From assembly GCA_041484525.1 (NCBI GenBank), contig JBGPHT010000107.1:1-25395 (forward strand): a stretch of 25,395 nt of DNA. The letters run 5' to 3'. Made by a program: the position numbers and the translations under genes. Positions 1-8,410 of the stretch are shown here, in pieces. This stretch comes from JBGPHT01 sp041484525. Lineage in GTDB: Bacteria > Acidobacteriota > Terriglobia > Bryobacterales > Bryobacteraceae. Positions within the stretch are counted from its first letter, which is position 1; every line of letters starts with the position of its first letter. The notes beneath the pieces were generated by a model, which saw only the letters and a list, made by a program, of their open reading frames with translations, searched no databases and was not told the DNA's origin.

Positions 1-104
1 TCTATGTTTGGTCAGCGCTTCGAACCGGCCTCGGAATTAACATCGCACGACGGCAGCGAGCGGTAACCTTTTGACGAGTGGTGACGTTACTTAGTCATCT
101 CCCC

Positions 105-380
105 TCGTGCGCGTTTTTCAAAGGTCTTCGCTCAGAAAAACCCACCTTTACCACAGGCTGCTATGTGCTCAAAGAGAGCCTGGATCGGCTCTGGACCTAC
201 CGCTACGAAGGCGCCATGTTGAATTATCTCCAGAGTTGGATGAATCAGTTGCGCTGGCAGCGACTCAGACCCTTCGAGAAGCTGGCCGAAATGCTACTGA
301 ATCACCTGGAGGGCATTTCGAACTACTGCCGCACCAAAGTCCCACTGGGAATGGTGGAAGCGGTCAATGGAAATATCAAA
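105..380 (+). pseudogene. ISL3-family transposase remnant (C-terminal part)
   Basis: The reading frame from about base 120 translates to a stretch typical of the C-terminal half of ISL3-type DDE transposases: a YVLKESLDRLW segment, then a YEGAMLNYLQSW segment, then a block ending EAVNGNIK, which matches the family's conserved ending (E-x-x-NGxIK). Upstream of base 77 this frame has a stop and no recognisable transposase sequence. Downstream the similarity stops at about base 380, before the last 20-40 residues and the terminal inverted repeat one would expect. The following codons already belong to a TonB receptor in another frame. This is therefore a fragment, not a working element. Family assignment rests on recognised motifs, not a database search. 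Confidence 0.7.
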
Positions 381-381
381 T

Positions 382-909
382 TACACCGTCGGCAATGGCA
401 ACCCTGTCGCACGCGCACTGGTTAGCGGCTGGCAGTTTTCGGGGATCATCACGTTCTCGTCGGGAGCGCCGATCGCCATCACGGGTTCCGGCTGTAACAC
501 GCCGGCCATTACCTCGACTTACATCGCAAGTTACAACCCTTCGTTTAATGGGCCGGTCCGTATCAATGGTGACTACGGCACCGGCAATGCTCTGGCTCCA
601 GGCGCCGTCGCGTACTACGACAAACAAGCATTTGTTGACCCGGCAGCGTATACCTTCGGGAACCTGCCGCGATCGGCTCCGTATGGTCTATTCGTGCCGG
701 GCCTGCTGGATGAGTCCGTCAGTCTGCGGCGGGAAATCGGCTTCAATGAACGCTGGAAACTCGCCATCACCGCGGACGTATTCAATCTCACGAATTCCGT
801 CCATTTCGCCGCACCCGGAACGAATATCGATTCCGCCAACTTCGGCCGGGTGACGACGACGACCAACCTACCGCGCAAGTTTCAGCTCAATGCTAGAATC
901 ACGTTCTAG
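382..909 (+). pseudogene. TonB-dependent receptor, C-terminal fragment
   Basis: The frame encodes the final barrel strands of a large carboxypeptidase-regulatory-like/Oar-type TonB receptor of the kind abundant in Acidobacteriota. It shows a GWQFSGIITFSSGAPI strand motif, a DVFNLTNSVHF segment (the usual D-x-F-N-L-x-N motif), and a C-terminal RKFQLNARITF strand ending in Phe, as outer-membrane barrels do. Full receptors of this type are about 1000 residues, and only about 175 are here. The 5' part is missing, because the frame emerges directly from transposase sequence at about base 381. The Met at 367 lies in transposase-derived sequence and is probably not a real start. Native function would be outer-membrane uptake of a ligand. 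This copy looks dead. Confidence 0.75.
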
Positions 910-951
910 TATTACTGCAGGGCCGACCAAACAATAGCGAGAGGTGAAGGC

Positions 952-2352
952 ATGAAGAGGCGTCAATTCCTGAAGTCGCTGGCCGCGCCGGCGACGCTCG
1001 GATTTCCCATGATCGTCCCCCGCCGCGTGCTGGGCGCCGGCGTGACTGCGCCGAGCGGCCGCATCACGTTCGCCTCCATCGGGGTGGGCTCGCAGGGCAC
1101 CGGCAATCTGCGGGGGTGGCTCAACAAGGACGATGTCCGTGTGGTAGCCGTATGCGATGTGCGCAAGGAGTACCGGCAGCGGGCCAAGGATGCGGTAGAT
1201 ACAAAGTACGGCGACTCGAACTGTAAAGGCTACAACGATTTTCGTGAGTTACTGGCCCGCAAAGACATCGACGCCGTGAACATCGCCACTGGCGAACGCT
1301 GGCACACGCTGATCTCGATGGAGGCAGCCCGTCAGGGCAAACACATCTACTGCCAGAAGCCTCTCGCGCTTACTGTCGAGGAGTCCAAGGCGCTTCGCGA
1401 CACCGTGCAGCGCTATCGAGTGGCCTTCCAGTTGGGCTCCCAGCAGCGCTCCAGCCAACTCTTCCGCTTCGCCACCGAACTGGTTCGTAATGGAACAATC
1501 GGCCAGCTTCAGAACATCGCGATCGGCTCCGCAGGAGGCGGGCAAACCGCTTTGCCGCTGGGCCTGGGCTTCACCGCGATGCCGCAGGAGAAACCTGCCC
1601 CAGTTCCCGAGGGCGTGGACTGGGACCTGTGGCTGGGGCCGTCGCCCTGGGCGCTGTACAGCGACCTGCGCATTACGCGCACGTGGATGTCGATGTCGGA
1701 TTACGGCTTGGGCGCCATCGGCGGCGAATACGGAGTGCATGACATCGACATCGGGCAGTGGGCGAACAACTCCGACCACACCACCCCGATCAGTGTCGAG
1801 GGCATTACCGGCGAGGTCTATCACGATATCCGCGATACTCTCACCACTTACGAGATCGAGTATAAGTACGCGAACGGCGTACGTATGCAACTAATGGACC
1901 TGGTCACGGCCCGCAAGCGCTATTCGCAGTTTCAGTTCGGCGAGAGTGTAAAAGGCGTCAGCGTAGGTCTCATCCTTTTCGGCACCGAGGGGTGGATCTG
2001 GGTGAGCCGCGTAGGCATCCGAACGCAGCCGGAGTCGCTGGTGCGGACCGTGTTCGGGCCGAACGACGTCCGCGTACTGCGGAGCGACGATCACAGCCAG
2101 AATCTTCTCGACACGATCCGGACCGGCCAGCCCAACGTTTCCCCGGTCGAGGTTGGAGTGCATGACGAGATGATTTGCCAGATGGGAGACATCGCGGGCC
2201 GCATGCGGCGCAAGCTTGAGTGGGACCCGGTAAAGGAAGAGTTCAAGAACGACCCGGCCGCCAACCGGAAGCTATCGCGCGTGATGCGGAGCCCCTGGAG
2301 GTTGGAGATTCCGGGAGCGCCGTTAGTCGGCAGCCCCAAGACAGGTGGGTGA
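952..2352 (+). CDS. Tat-exported Gfo/Idh/MocA-family oxidoreductase
   Basis: This is a 466-residue NAD(P)-dependent sugar or cyclitol dehydrogenase-like protein. It opens with a twin-arginine signal (MKRRQFLKSL, then a hydrophobic stretch to about residue 30). The Rossmann nucleotide-binding loop GVGSQGTGN is at about 44-52. The catalytic Lys-Pro motif appears as CQKP (134-137) where the family usually has EKP. The C-terminal half carries the alpha/beta substrate domain with a conserved GVHDIDIGQW segment. A good ribosome site (AGAGGTGAAGG) precedes the ATG. The TGA stop overlaps the GTG start of the next gene (GTGA at 2349-2352), so the two are probably translationally coupled. The substrate cannot be read from sequence. 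Export by Tat implies folding with cofactor in the cytoplasm before transport. Confidence 0.88.
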   Translation: MKRRQFLKSLAAPATLGFPMIVPRRVLGAGVTAPSGRITFASIGVGSQGTGNLRGWLNKDDVRVVAVCDVRKEYRQRAKDAVDTKYGDSNCKGYNDFRELLARKDIDAVNIATGERWHTLISMEAARQGKHIYCQKPLALTVEESKALRDTVQRYRVAFQLGSQQRSSQLFRFATELVRNGTIGQLQNIAIGSAGGGQTALPLGLGFTAMPQEKPAPVPEGVDWDLWLGPSPWALYSDLRITRTWMSMSDYGLGAIGGEYGVHDIDIGQWANNSDHTTPISVEGITGEVYHDIRDTLTTYEIEYKYANGVRMQLMDLVTARKRYSQFQFGESVKGVSVGLILFGTEGWIWVSRVGIRTQPESLVRTVFGPNDVRVLRSDDHSQNLLDTIRTGQPNVSPVEVGVHDEMICQMGDIAGRMRRKLEWDPVKEEFKNDPAANRKLSRVMRSPWRLEIPGAPLVGSPKTGG

Positions 2353-4154
2353 GGACAGACTTGCGCGCCGTCGTTGTCATGATCGTGGCCGGAGCCCTCA
2401 TTGGCTCGGCACAAGTGCCGGGTGGCGCTGGCGCTGCTCCCGCGCAGGTGTCGAGATCGACCGTCGCCGGTCCCGCGCCAGGGTCCGCGTCAGGACGCCT
2501 CGAGGATTGGGCGAAGCTTCGCACGGCGGCCTTTCCAGTCCTCGGCTGGCGAGTGGGTATTGCTGCGGACCGCTTCCGGAATCTTACATTTTTCGAAGCC
2601 GCGGGCAAGGCCGATGAGCTCGGATTGGGGAGTATTCAAGGATCCAGCACGCAAAGGGTCAGCGCCGAAATCCCCAAGAACCTCGACTACAATCTGCAGG
2701 CGGGCGAGCTGGCGGGAGTAAGGGAACGGCTGCGCGCGGTGAACGTCAAGATGCCGGCCTACTTCACCGCCACCATCGGCCCCGACGAGAACTCTATCCG
2801 CAAGCTGTTCGAGTTCGCTAAGGCTCTCGGCATCGAGACCATCGTTTCCTCTCCGTCCCCCGAGTCACTCCCTACGATCGATACCCTGGCCACTCAATTC
2901 GAGATCAACGTGGCGATTGAGAACCGCAGTCTCAGGAATACTCTGAACGTGCTCGCCGGCCGCAGCAAGCGGATCGGCGTCTACGCGGACATCGGCGCCT
3001 GGAGTGAAGAGGGGATCAAGCCGCTCGACGGCCTGGCGCTAGTCAAGGATAGACTGATCGCGGTGAACCTGCGCGACCGCAGCGCCCTCGGGAGCAAGGG
3101 CCGCGATGTCGCGCTGGGCAGCGGCGCCGCCGGCCTCAGGGAGTTTGTCCGCGAGATGTACCGGCTGGATCTCAAGCCCACGCTGATCGTAGTGGACACG
3201 ATCGGCGCGAGCGATGTCGCCGCCGACCTCTCGCGATCTCTCGAAGGTCTCGAAAAGGCTCTGCAGCCGGTGGCGGGCGATCGAGTGAACCAGATGTCCC
3301 GTATGGCGGCAATTCGCGGACCGGATCGCCTGACGCCCGAAGAGCGGCAGAAGATCGAAGCTTCCCTGCCGCGGCAAGCTGCAGTGAGACCAAAGAAGCC
3401 GAGAAAGCTCCTGGTGCTGGATTTGAACATCGCCTATAGCGGGCATCGTTCGATCCCTGCCGAGAATCTGGCGCTCGAACTGATGGGTAAGAACACGGGC
3501 GCGTACGAAGCCGTATTCAACAACGATCTTGACAACCTTAAGTACGACAAGATCCGGCAGTACGATGCTGTCTACTTGAACAACACCGTGGGGATGATTT
3601 TCGTGGATGCCGAAGTGCGCGAGGGCTTGCTCCGCTTCGTGCGCGAGGGCGGCGGCCTCGCCGGGAATCACGGCACCAGCCACGCCTCGATGGATTGGCC
3701 CGAGTTCGGAGAATTGATCGGCACGAAGCACGGGATTCATCGTGAACCCACCGAACAGGCGATGCTCAGAGTCGACGACCCGGACAGTCCACTTACTGCG
3801 GCATTCGGCGGCAAAGAGTTCCTATATCAGGACGAATTCTTCCGGTTTCCCGTGGGACCGTATTCCCGCGAAAAGCTGCACGTGCTACTGAGTATCGACG
3901 TGGCCAAGACGGACATGTACCAGGGCCGCGGGTGCGCCCGGCCGTGCGTGCGCACCGACTACGACTACGGCGTTAGCTGGATCCAAAGCTACGGAAAAGG
4001 GCGGGTGTTTTTCTGCATCCTGGGCCACAATCCGACGCTGTTCACGACGCCGCCGCTGGCCCAATACTTTCTGGCCGGAATTCAATTCATTCTCGGCGAT
4101 CTCGAAGCCGACACCACGCCCAGCGCGAAACTGGCCGCGAGAAAGCAAAAATGA
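2349..4154 (+). CDS. Exported TIM-barrel/ThuA fusion protein
   Basis: This is a protein of about 601 residues with two recognisable parts. Residues about 50-300 resemble the xylose-isomerase-like sugar epimerase TIM barrel (segments such as LGIETIVSSPSPESLP and RIGVYADIGAWSEEG). Residues about 347-585 form a ThuA-like, glutamine-amidotransferase-fold domain, with VREGGGLAGNHGTSHAS as its hallmark. I chose the GTG at 2349 because it overlaps the upstream stop (GTGA) and gives a clean signal peptide (MRTDLRAVVVMIVAGALIG). A TTG at 2361, preceded by GAGGA, and an ATG at 2379 are alternatives. ThuA proteins are linked to disaccharide catabolism, but their biochemistry is poorly defined. Its neighbours suggest a periplasmic sugar-processing role. 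The domain pairing is clear; the function is inference. Confidence 0.82.
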   Translation: MRTDLRAVVVMIVAGALIGSAQVPGGAGAAPAQVSRSTVAGPAPGSASGRLEDWAKLRTAAFPVLGWRVGIAADRFRNLTFFEAAGKADELGLGSIQGSSTQRVSAEIPKNLDYNLQAGELAGVRERLRAVNVKMPAYFTATIGPDENSIRKLFEFAKALGIETIVSSPSPESLPTIDTLATQFEINVAIENRSLRNTLNVLAGRSKRIGVYADIGAWSEEGIKPLDGLALVKDRLIAVNLRDRSALGSKGRDVALGSGAAGLREFVREMYRLDLKPTLIVVDTIGASDVAADLSRSLEGLEKALQPVAGDRVNQMSRMAAIRGPDRLTPEERQKIEASLPRQAAVRPKKPRKLLVLDLNIAYSGHRSIPAENLALELMGKNTGAYEAVFNNDLDNLKYDKIRQYDAVYLNNTVGMIFVDAEVREGLLRFVREGGGLAGNHGTSHASMDWPEFGELIGTKHGIHREPTEQAMLRVDDPDSPLTAAFGGKEFLYQDEFFRFPVGPYSREKLHVLLSIDVAKTDMYQGRGCARPCVRTDYDYGVSWIQSYGKGRVFFCILGHNPTLFTTPPLAQYFLAGIQFILGDLEADTTPSAKLAARKQK

Positions 4155-4164
4155 GGGGGGCAAT

Positions 4165-5004
4165 ATGAAGACGAAGGCGGCTGTACTTGCGTGTATCACG
4201 GCAGCCGCGCTGGCCGCGCAGACACAGCCATCCGCCTGGCCAGCGCACACCGCGGCTGAAGTCGACAGCCTGCTCGCGAAGATCTCGACCTATGAAATCG
4301 GCGCCGATCCTACACCGCCGATCCAGTTCGATGAGTTAGTGGAACAGTCTCTGTCGTCCGCTGAATTCCGCAAGACAATCGAAACTAAGCTATTGCAGTT
4401 CCTTCAGTCGAAGGCGACAGCGGCGGGGAAGGAAGTTGCCTTCCGCGGACTCAGCCTGGTCGGCACGAATGCGTCCATTCCGGTGTTGGCGCCCCTCCTG
4501 ACGCGCGTGGAAACGGCCGAGATGGCGCGGTATGCCCTGGCCGCCATTCCCGGCGCGGTGGTGGATGAAGCTCTGCGGAAGAGCCTCGCTCAAGCGCCGA
4601 ACGAGCAGATCAGGATTGGGATCATCGGCTCACTGGGGCACCGCAAAGATACGAAATCTGTGCCTGCGCTCGCAGCTTTGCTGGCAGGACCCGCGAATGC
4701 GGAGCCCGCGGGAGCGGTGGCGGCCGCATTGGCCAATATTGCCGACCAACCGGCGCTCGACGCGCTGGCGGCGGCGCGCAACAGAGCCAGCGGCCAGGTG
4801 CGGGACCTGTTGGCGGAAGCGTACGTCGCATGCGCCGATCAATTTGCGGCGCGCGGCGAGAAAGCCACTGCCATCACCGTCTACAAGGAAATGATCGCGC
4901 CGGGTGAACCGCCCATGACCCGGCACGCGCGCATTGGCGAGTCTCACCAGCGCGGCGGGCAAGGATGCCCTGCCCTTCCTGACCGCGGCCATCGAGTCGG
5001 GTGA
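4165..5004 (+). CDS. HEAT-repeat protein, N-terminal part (frameshifted)
   Basis: This begins with a signal peptide (MKTKAAVLACITAAALAAQ) behind a strong ribosome site (GAGGGGGG). It continues as alpha-helical HEAT/PBS-lyase-type repeats from about residue 75, for example VAFRGLSLVGTNASIPVLAPLL and IRIGIIGSLGHRKDTKSVPALAALL. The repeat pattern is lost after about base 4930, where the frame runs into a nonsense tail and stops at 5004. The same repeat pattern resumes one frame over. The biological protein was most likely a single chain of about 685 residues spanning 4165-6223. Such proteins are scaffolds for protein contacts in the periplasm. It follows the ThuA gene by 10 bases and is probably in the same transcript. 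Confidence 0.75.
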   Translation: MKTKAAVLACITAAALAAQTQPSAWPAHTAAEVDSLLAKISTYEIGADPTPPIQFDELVEQSLSSAEFRKTIETKLLQFLQSKATAAGKEVAFRGLSLVGTNASIPVLAPLLTRVETAEMARYALAAIPGAVVDEALRKSLAQAPNEQIRIGIIGSLGHRKDTKSVPALAALLAGPANAEPAGAVAAALANIADQPALDALAAARNRASGQVRDLLAEAYVACADQFAARGEKATAITVYKEMIAPGEPPMTRHARIGESHQRGGQGCPALPDRGHRVG

Positions 5005-6223
5005 CGCTCAAATGCAACCCGTGGCGATCCGGCTCCTCAATGGAATTCCAGGGCCGGACATCACGCGGGCGTTAGTCACGGAACTACCGAGGGTTCCGGC
5101 GTTCGCGCAGGTACACGTGTTGACGGCGCTGGCCTATCGAGGCGACGTTGCGGCGCGGCCGGCGGTACTCTCAGCGCTCAAGAACGACGTGCCCGAGGTC
5201 CGCGCGGCCGCCCTCGCGGGATTGGGCAAGTTGGGCGACGAGTCGAGTGTGATGGTGCTCGCGGATGCAGCCGCCGCGGGCAAAGAGCCGGAGCAAAGCG
5301 CCGCCCGCCGCAGCCTGGCCGAGTTGCGCGGTTCCGGCATCGATCGCGCCATCGTCTCGGCGATGGGTTCCGCGAGCGGAAAAGTAAAGACCGAGCTGAT
5401 CATCGCAGCCGGGGAGCGCGCCAGCTCTAGTGCCGCGGACGCGCTGGCCCAGGCCGCTCGCGACACAGACCCCGTTGCGCGGCGCGAGGCCCTGCGAGCT
5501 TTGCGCAACGTGGGTGGCTCCGGCCAGGCCCCTGTTTTGCTCGATCTGCTGGTAAAGTCCTCGACTGCGTCGGAGCGGCGGGACGCCACGCAAACGCTCG
5601 CCATGGTCCTCAGGAGATCGCCGTCCGCGCCGGTCGCATCAGCGATCGCCGCGTACCAGACCACACCTGCCATCGATGCGCGCCTCAGCCTGATTGAAGT
5701 GATGGGACAGACTTCGAATGACGAGGCGCTTCCGCTCCTGCGCAGCAGCGTGAATGACCCCAATCCGCAAATCGCGCGAGCCGCCGTACTGGCACTTACA
5801 GCGTGGGACACTCCGGCTCCGTTGATGGATCTGTTCAACCTTGCGAAGGGCGGCGCGCGCATCGTACCGGTCGATCGACCCGACGCGGCCGCGGCCGCAC
5901 CAGGCGGCGCCGGTCGAGGCGGCGGAGGAGGTCGAGGGCTGGCGCCGCCCACCAACAATCTGCAAGTGCTGGCACTGCGCGGCGTGCTCAAACTCCTGCT
6001 GGCGCCATCCAAGCGATCGGTTTCGGAGAGCGGCACGATGCTAGGCGAAAGCATGCGCCTTGCCAGTCAGCCCGCCGAGAAGATCAACATCCTTTCGATG
6101 CTGCCGTATTTTCCGTCCAAGGAATCGCTGACCGTGGCCCAGGCCGCGGTGCGCGACGAAGCGGTAGCCAATGAAGCCAAGGTGGCAGTAGCCCAGTTGC
6201 AAGAAGCGCTGAAACTCAAGTAA
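4934..6223 (+). CDS. HEAT-repeat protein, C-terminal part (frameshifted)
   Basis: This continues the HEAT repeats of the preceding ORF in the next frame, starting with LASLTSAAGKDALPFLTAAI. The first in-frame start is a TTG at 4934 with no convincing ribosome site, which supports a broken gene over an independent one. Repeats of about 30 residues run to near residue 300 (for example VRAAALAGLGKLGDESSVMVLADAA). A low-complexity Ala/Gly/Arg linker follows (GGAGRGGGGGRG, about residues 323-334), then a helical C-terminal domain. The linker type is common in exported Acidobacteriota proteins. The stop lies 21 bases from the convergent actE stop. One extra base in the GCGCGC run at 4925-4931 would explain the shift. 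Confidence 0.72.
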   Translation: MASLTSAAGKDALPFLTAAIESGDAQMQPVAIRLLNGIPGPDITRALVTELPRVPAFAQVHVLTALAYRGDVAARPAVLSALKNDVPEVRAAALAGLGKLGDESSVMVLADAAAAGKEPEQSAARRSLAELRGSGIDRAIVSAMGSASGKVKTELIIAAGERASSSAADALAQAARDTDPVARREALRALRNVGGSGQAPVLLDLLVKSSTASERRDATQTLAMVLRRSPSAPVASAIAAYQTTPAIDARLSLIEVMGQTSNDEALPLLRSSVNDPNPQIARAAVLALTAWDTPAPLMDLFNLAKGGARIVPVDRPDAAAAAPGGAGRGGGGGRGLAPPTNNLQVLALRGVLKLLLAPSKRSVSESGTMLGESMRLASQPAEKINILSMLPYFPSKESLTVAQAAVRDEAVANEAKVAVAQLQEALKLK

Positions 6224-6244
6224 AGTGCGCGTCGCGACAAGCCG

Positions 6245-6586
6245 CTACTTAGATGCCATGTAATCGATCAGCGTCTCGATTTCGGCGTCGCTGAGCCACT
6301 GCCGAAAAGCGGGCATCAGCGCTCCCCCGAATTTCACGCGCACCTTAATGTACTCGCGATTGGGTTTCATGCCGGCGATCGGCATCTTGTCGCGCTTGAA
6401 AAGTTGGTAGAAACTGGGACCCGATTTCTTCGACTGCGCCTTGTCCACATCGTGACAGACGACGCAGTTCTCCCGGTACAGCGCCTGGCCGATTTGCAGC
6501 CGGTTCTTCTCCCAGGGAATCGGGCGGCGATCCGCGGCCGAGAGCGCAGCGGCCAGACCGATGACGACGATCCACCTCCGATTCAC
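6245..6586 (-). CDS. actE: Monohaem cytochrome c, ActE-like subunit of alternative complex III
   Basis: This is a 113-residue exported cytochrome. An N-terminal signal (MNRRWIVVIGLAAALSA) is followed by one CVVCH haem-binding motif at residues 41-45. A C-terminal GALMPAF segment carries Met91, the likely sixth haem ligand, as in class I cytochromes c. The GTG start at 6586 is preferred because it overlaps the actD stop (GTGA) and is preceded by GGAGGGGG. A longer ORF reaching 6751 runs through actD and has no signal peptide. As the last gene of the act operon, its product should be the periplasmic electron exit or shuttle domain. It is small for ActE proteins. A generic monohaem cytochrome recruited to the operon is the alternative. 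Confidence 0.82.
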   Translation of the reverse strand: MNRRWIVVIGLAAALSAADRRPIPWEKNRLQIGQALYRENCVVCHDVDKAQSKKSGPSFYQLFKRDKMPIAGMKPNREYIKVRVKFGGALMPAFRQWLSDAEIETLIDYMASK

Positions 6587-7089
6587 TCTGTCCCCCTCCG
6601 CTCGATTTCGATCGCACCCGCACGGCGCATCCACTCGATCGCCTGCGCCGATTGTTCCGCGCGGCACCGCACTCGCAGGCAGATCGCGCCCGGATCCACC
6701 TCCGGCACGGGTGCGTTCCTGTCGCGCTTCCGAATGAGGCCGCTCTCCCAAAGGAACCAGGAAAACGTCGCCACAATCGCGCCCAGCATGGTCATTTCAT
6801 AAGTGATCACGCCGGTGGCCCAGAACGAGAACAGGGGCATGCCACCAGTGACCAGCTTGTAATCATGCTGTGACCAGTAGATGAACGACGTCGCCACCAG
6901 GCCGAACAAGATCGCGCCCAAGACCGAAGCCAACGACATCCGGCTCGGCCGATCCAGCACGCCGCGCGGCAATTCGACAGGTTCTTCCGAGAACAGATCC
7001 AACTCGGCGGGGGTGATGCCGCCCGCGCGAAGCAGGCGGATGGCCGCCGCCGCTGAGTCCTTCTCATGAAACTCACCGATCAGGTACAC
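6583..7089 (-). CDS. actD: ActD-like DUF3341 membrane subunit of alternative complex III
   Basis: This is a 168-residue protein. The N-terminal half is a small soluble domain (VYLIGEFHEKDSAAAAIRLL, then FSEEPVELP). Two membrane helices follow, at about residues 53-73 and 85-115, containing FSFWATGVITYEMTMLGAI. This layout matches DUF3341/ActD. GTG at 7089 is chosen because it starts 2 bases after the actC stop, has GGAGGAGGA about 8 bases upstream, and gives the family's usual length. The annotated longer frame would read through actC. Its Glu in the first helix region and the YEM segment are the sort of residues discussed for proton translocation in ActD, but I cannot assign a role here. Confidence 0.85.
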   Translation of the reverse strand: MYLIGEFHEKDSAAAAIRLLRAGGITPAELDLFSEEPVELPRGVLDRPSRMSLASVLGAILFGLVATSFIYWSQHDYKLVTGGMPLFSFWATGVITYEMTMLGAIVATFSWFLWESGLIRKRDRNAPVPEVDPGAICLRVRCRAEQSAQAIEWMRRAGAIEIERRGTE

Positions 7090-7091
7090 AG

Positions 7092-8408
7092 TCAGTCCTC
7101 CTCCTGGGGATGCGGCTTGAATTCCCAAACCGCAATGATCGGGAACAGCTTCGCGAAGATCATGTACAGCATGGCCATGGCCGCAAACGTGGCGGCGGTG
7201 ATCGCGATTTCCACCCACGTTGGCGTGTACAAACCCGAAGCCGCGGGGAGCCGTGGATTGGCGAGCGTGGGCACCACGATGACGTACCGCTCGAGCCACA
7301 TCCCGACCACCACGCACACGGAGGCGATGGTCGCCGTCCGGATCGTGCGCAGGCGCCGGATGCCGAGCAGTACGAACGGCACCACGAAGTTCAACAGCAC
7401 CATGATCCAGAAGTAGGGCGCATAACGGGCGCGCGTGCGGGCGCCGAAGACCGCCATTTCCTTGGGCTCATTGCCGTACCAGACAGTCAGATTCTCCGCG
7501 ATCGTGAAGTAGAGCCACAGCAAGCTCATCAGCAACAGGAGCTTCGCGAGATTGTTGAAATGGTGGCGCGTCAGGTATGCCTCGAGATGCAGCACCTTGC
7601 GCAGCACCGAGATGGCAAGCAGCAGCGCGGCGATGCCGCTGAAGATGGCGCCCACCACAAAATAGGGACCGAAGATGGTGCTGTGCCACATGGGCGCAAC
7701 CGCCATGGCGAAGTCCCATGCGACCACGGTGTGGACGGACACAGCCACCGCCAGGATGATGCCGGCCATCAGTTTCATGGCGCGTTCGAGCGCGTGCCAC
7801 TCGCGGTCGCTGCCCGTCCAGCCGAGCGACAGCGTGCGGTAGAGCGCGCGGCGCCACGGCGTGTTGTGCTCCGCCAGTTGCGCCATATCCGGGATCAAAG
7901 GCAGATATAAGTAGATGACACTGCCCGTCACGTAGGTCATGATGGCGGTCAGATCCCAAAGCAGCGGAGAGCGGAAATTCGGCCAGAGCAATCGCGAACT
8001 GGGATACGGAATCAGCCAGTAGAACAGCCAGGCGCGGCCCAGATGGATGATGGGAAACATACCGCCGATCATCAGCGCGAACACCGTGATCGCCTCCGCG
8101 GCGCGCGTGATGGGCTTGCGCCACGCGGCGTCAGTCAGGCGCAGGATCGCGGAGATGAGGGTTCCGGCGTGCGAGATGCCGATCCAGAAAACGAAGTCGA
8201 CGATGTAGACGCCCCAGTACACGGGCCGCTGCAACCCGGTTACCCCCATCCCGCGGCGAAGCTGATAGCTCCATGCGACGAAACCCGAGGCGCCGATCGC
8301 CAATGCGAGAATAGCCACCAGCACGTAGCTGCGGCTGACGCTCGAGAGCGGCCGGAACAAATCTTCACGGATTTGTTTGTAGGGCAGAAGCTCTGATGCC
8401 GTCGCCAT
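7092..8408 (-). CDS. actC: ActC: NrfD/PsrC-like integral membrane quinol-oxidising subunit
   Basis: This 438-residue, very hydrophobic protein has about ten predicted membrane helices, the size and layout of NrfD/PsrC-family subunits. It begins with a cytoplasmic YKQIREDLFRPL segment. Family landmarks include VYIVDFVFWIGISHAGTLIS in the second helix and GGMFPIIHLGRAWLFYWL in the third. In alternative complex III this subunit binds menaquinol and passes electrons to the iron-sulfur subunit. It starts 2 bases after the actB2 stop and ends 2 bases before actD starts, so these genes form one transcript. Other NrfD-containing complexes such as polysulfide or tetrathionate reductase were considered. 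The pentahaem, DUF3341 and monohaem neighbours point to alternative complex III. Confidence 0.9.
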   Translation of the reverse strand: MATASELLPYKQIREDLFRPLSSVSRSYVLVAILALAIGASGFVAWSYQLRRGMGVTGLQRPVYWGVYIVDFVFWIGISHAGTLISAILRLTDAAWRKPITRAAEAITVFALMIGGMFPIIHLGRAWLFYWLIPYPSSRLLWPNFRSPLLWDLTAIMTYVTGSVIYLYLPLIPDMAQLAEHNTPWRRALYRTLSLGWTGSDREWHALERAMKLMAGIILAVAVSVHTVVAWDFAMAVAPMWHSTIFGPYFVVGAIFSGIAALLLAISVLRKVLHLEAYLTRHHFNNLAKLLLLMSLLWLYFTIAENLTVWYGNEPKEMAVFGARTRARYAPYFWIMVLLNFVVPFVLLGIRRLRTIRTATIASVCVVVGMWLERYVIVVPTLANPRLPAASGLYTPTWVEIAITAATFAAMAMLYMIFAKLFPIIAVWEFKPHPQEED

Positions 8409-8410
8409 GC

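Noticed and set aside
5134..6054. 306-residue minus-strand open frame
   Set aside because: It is Ser/Arg/Ala-rich low-complexity sequence antisense to clear HEAT repeats.
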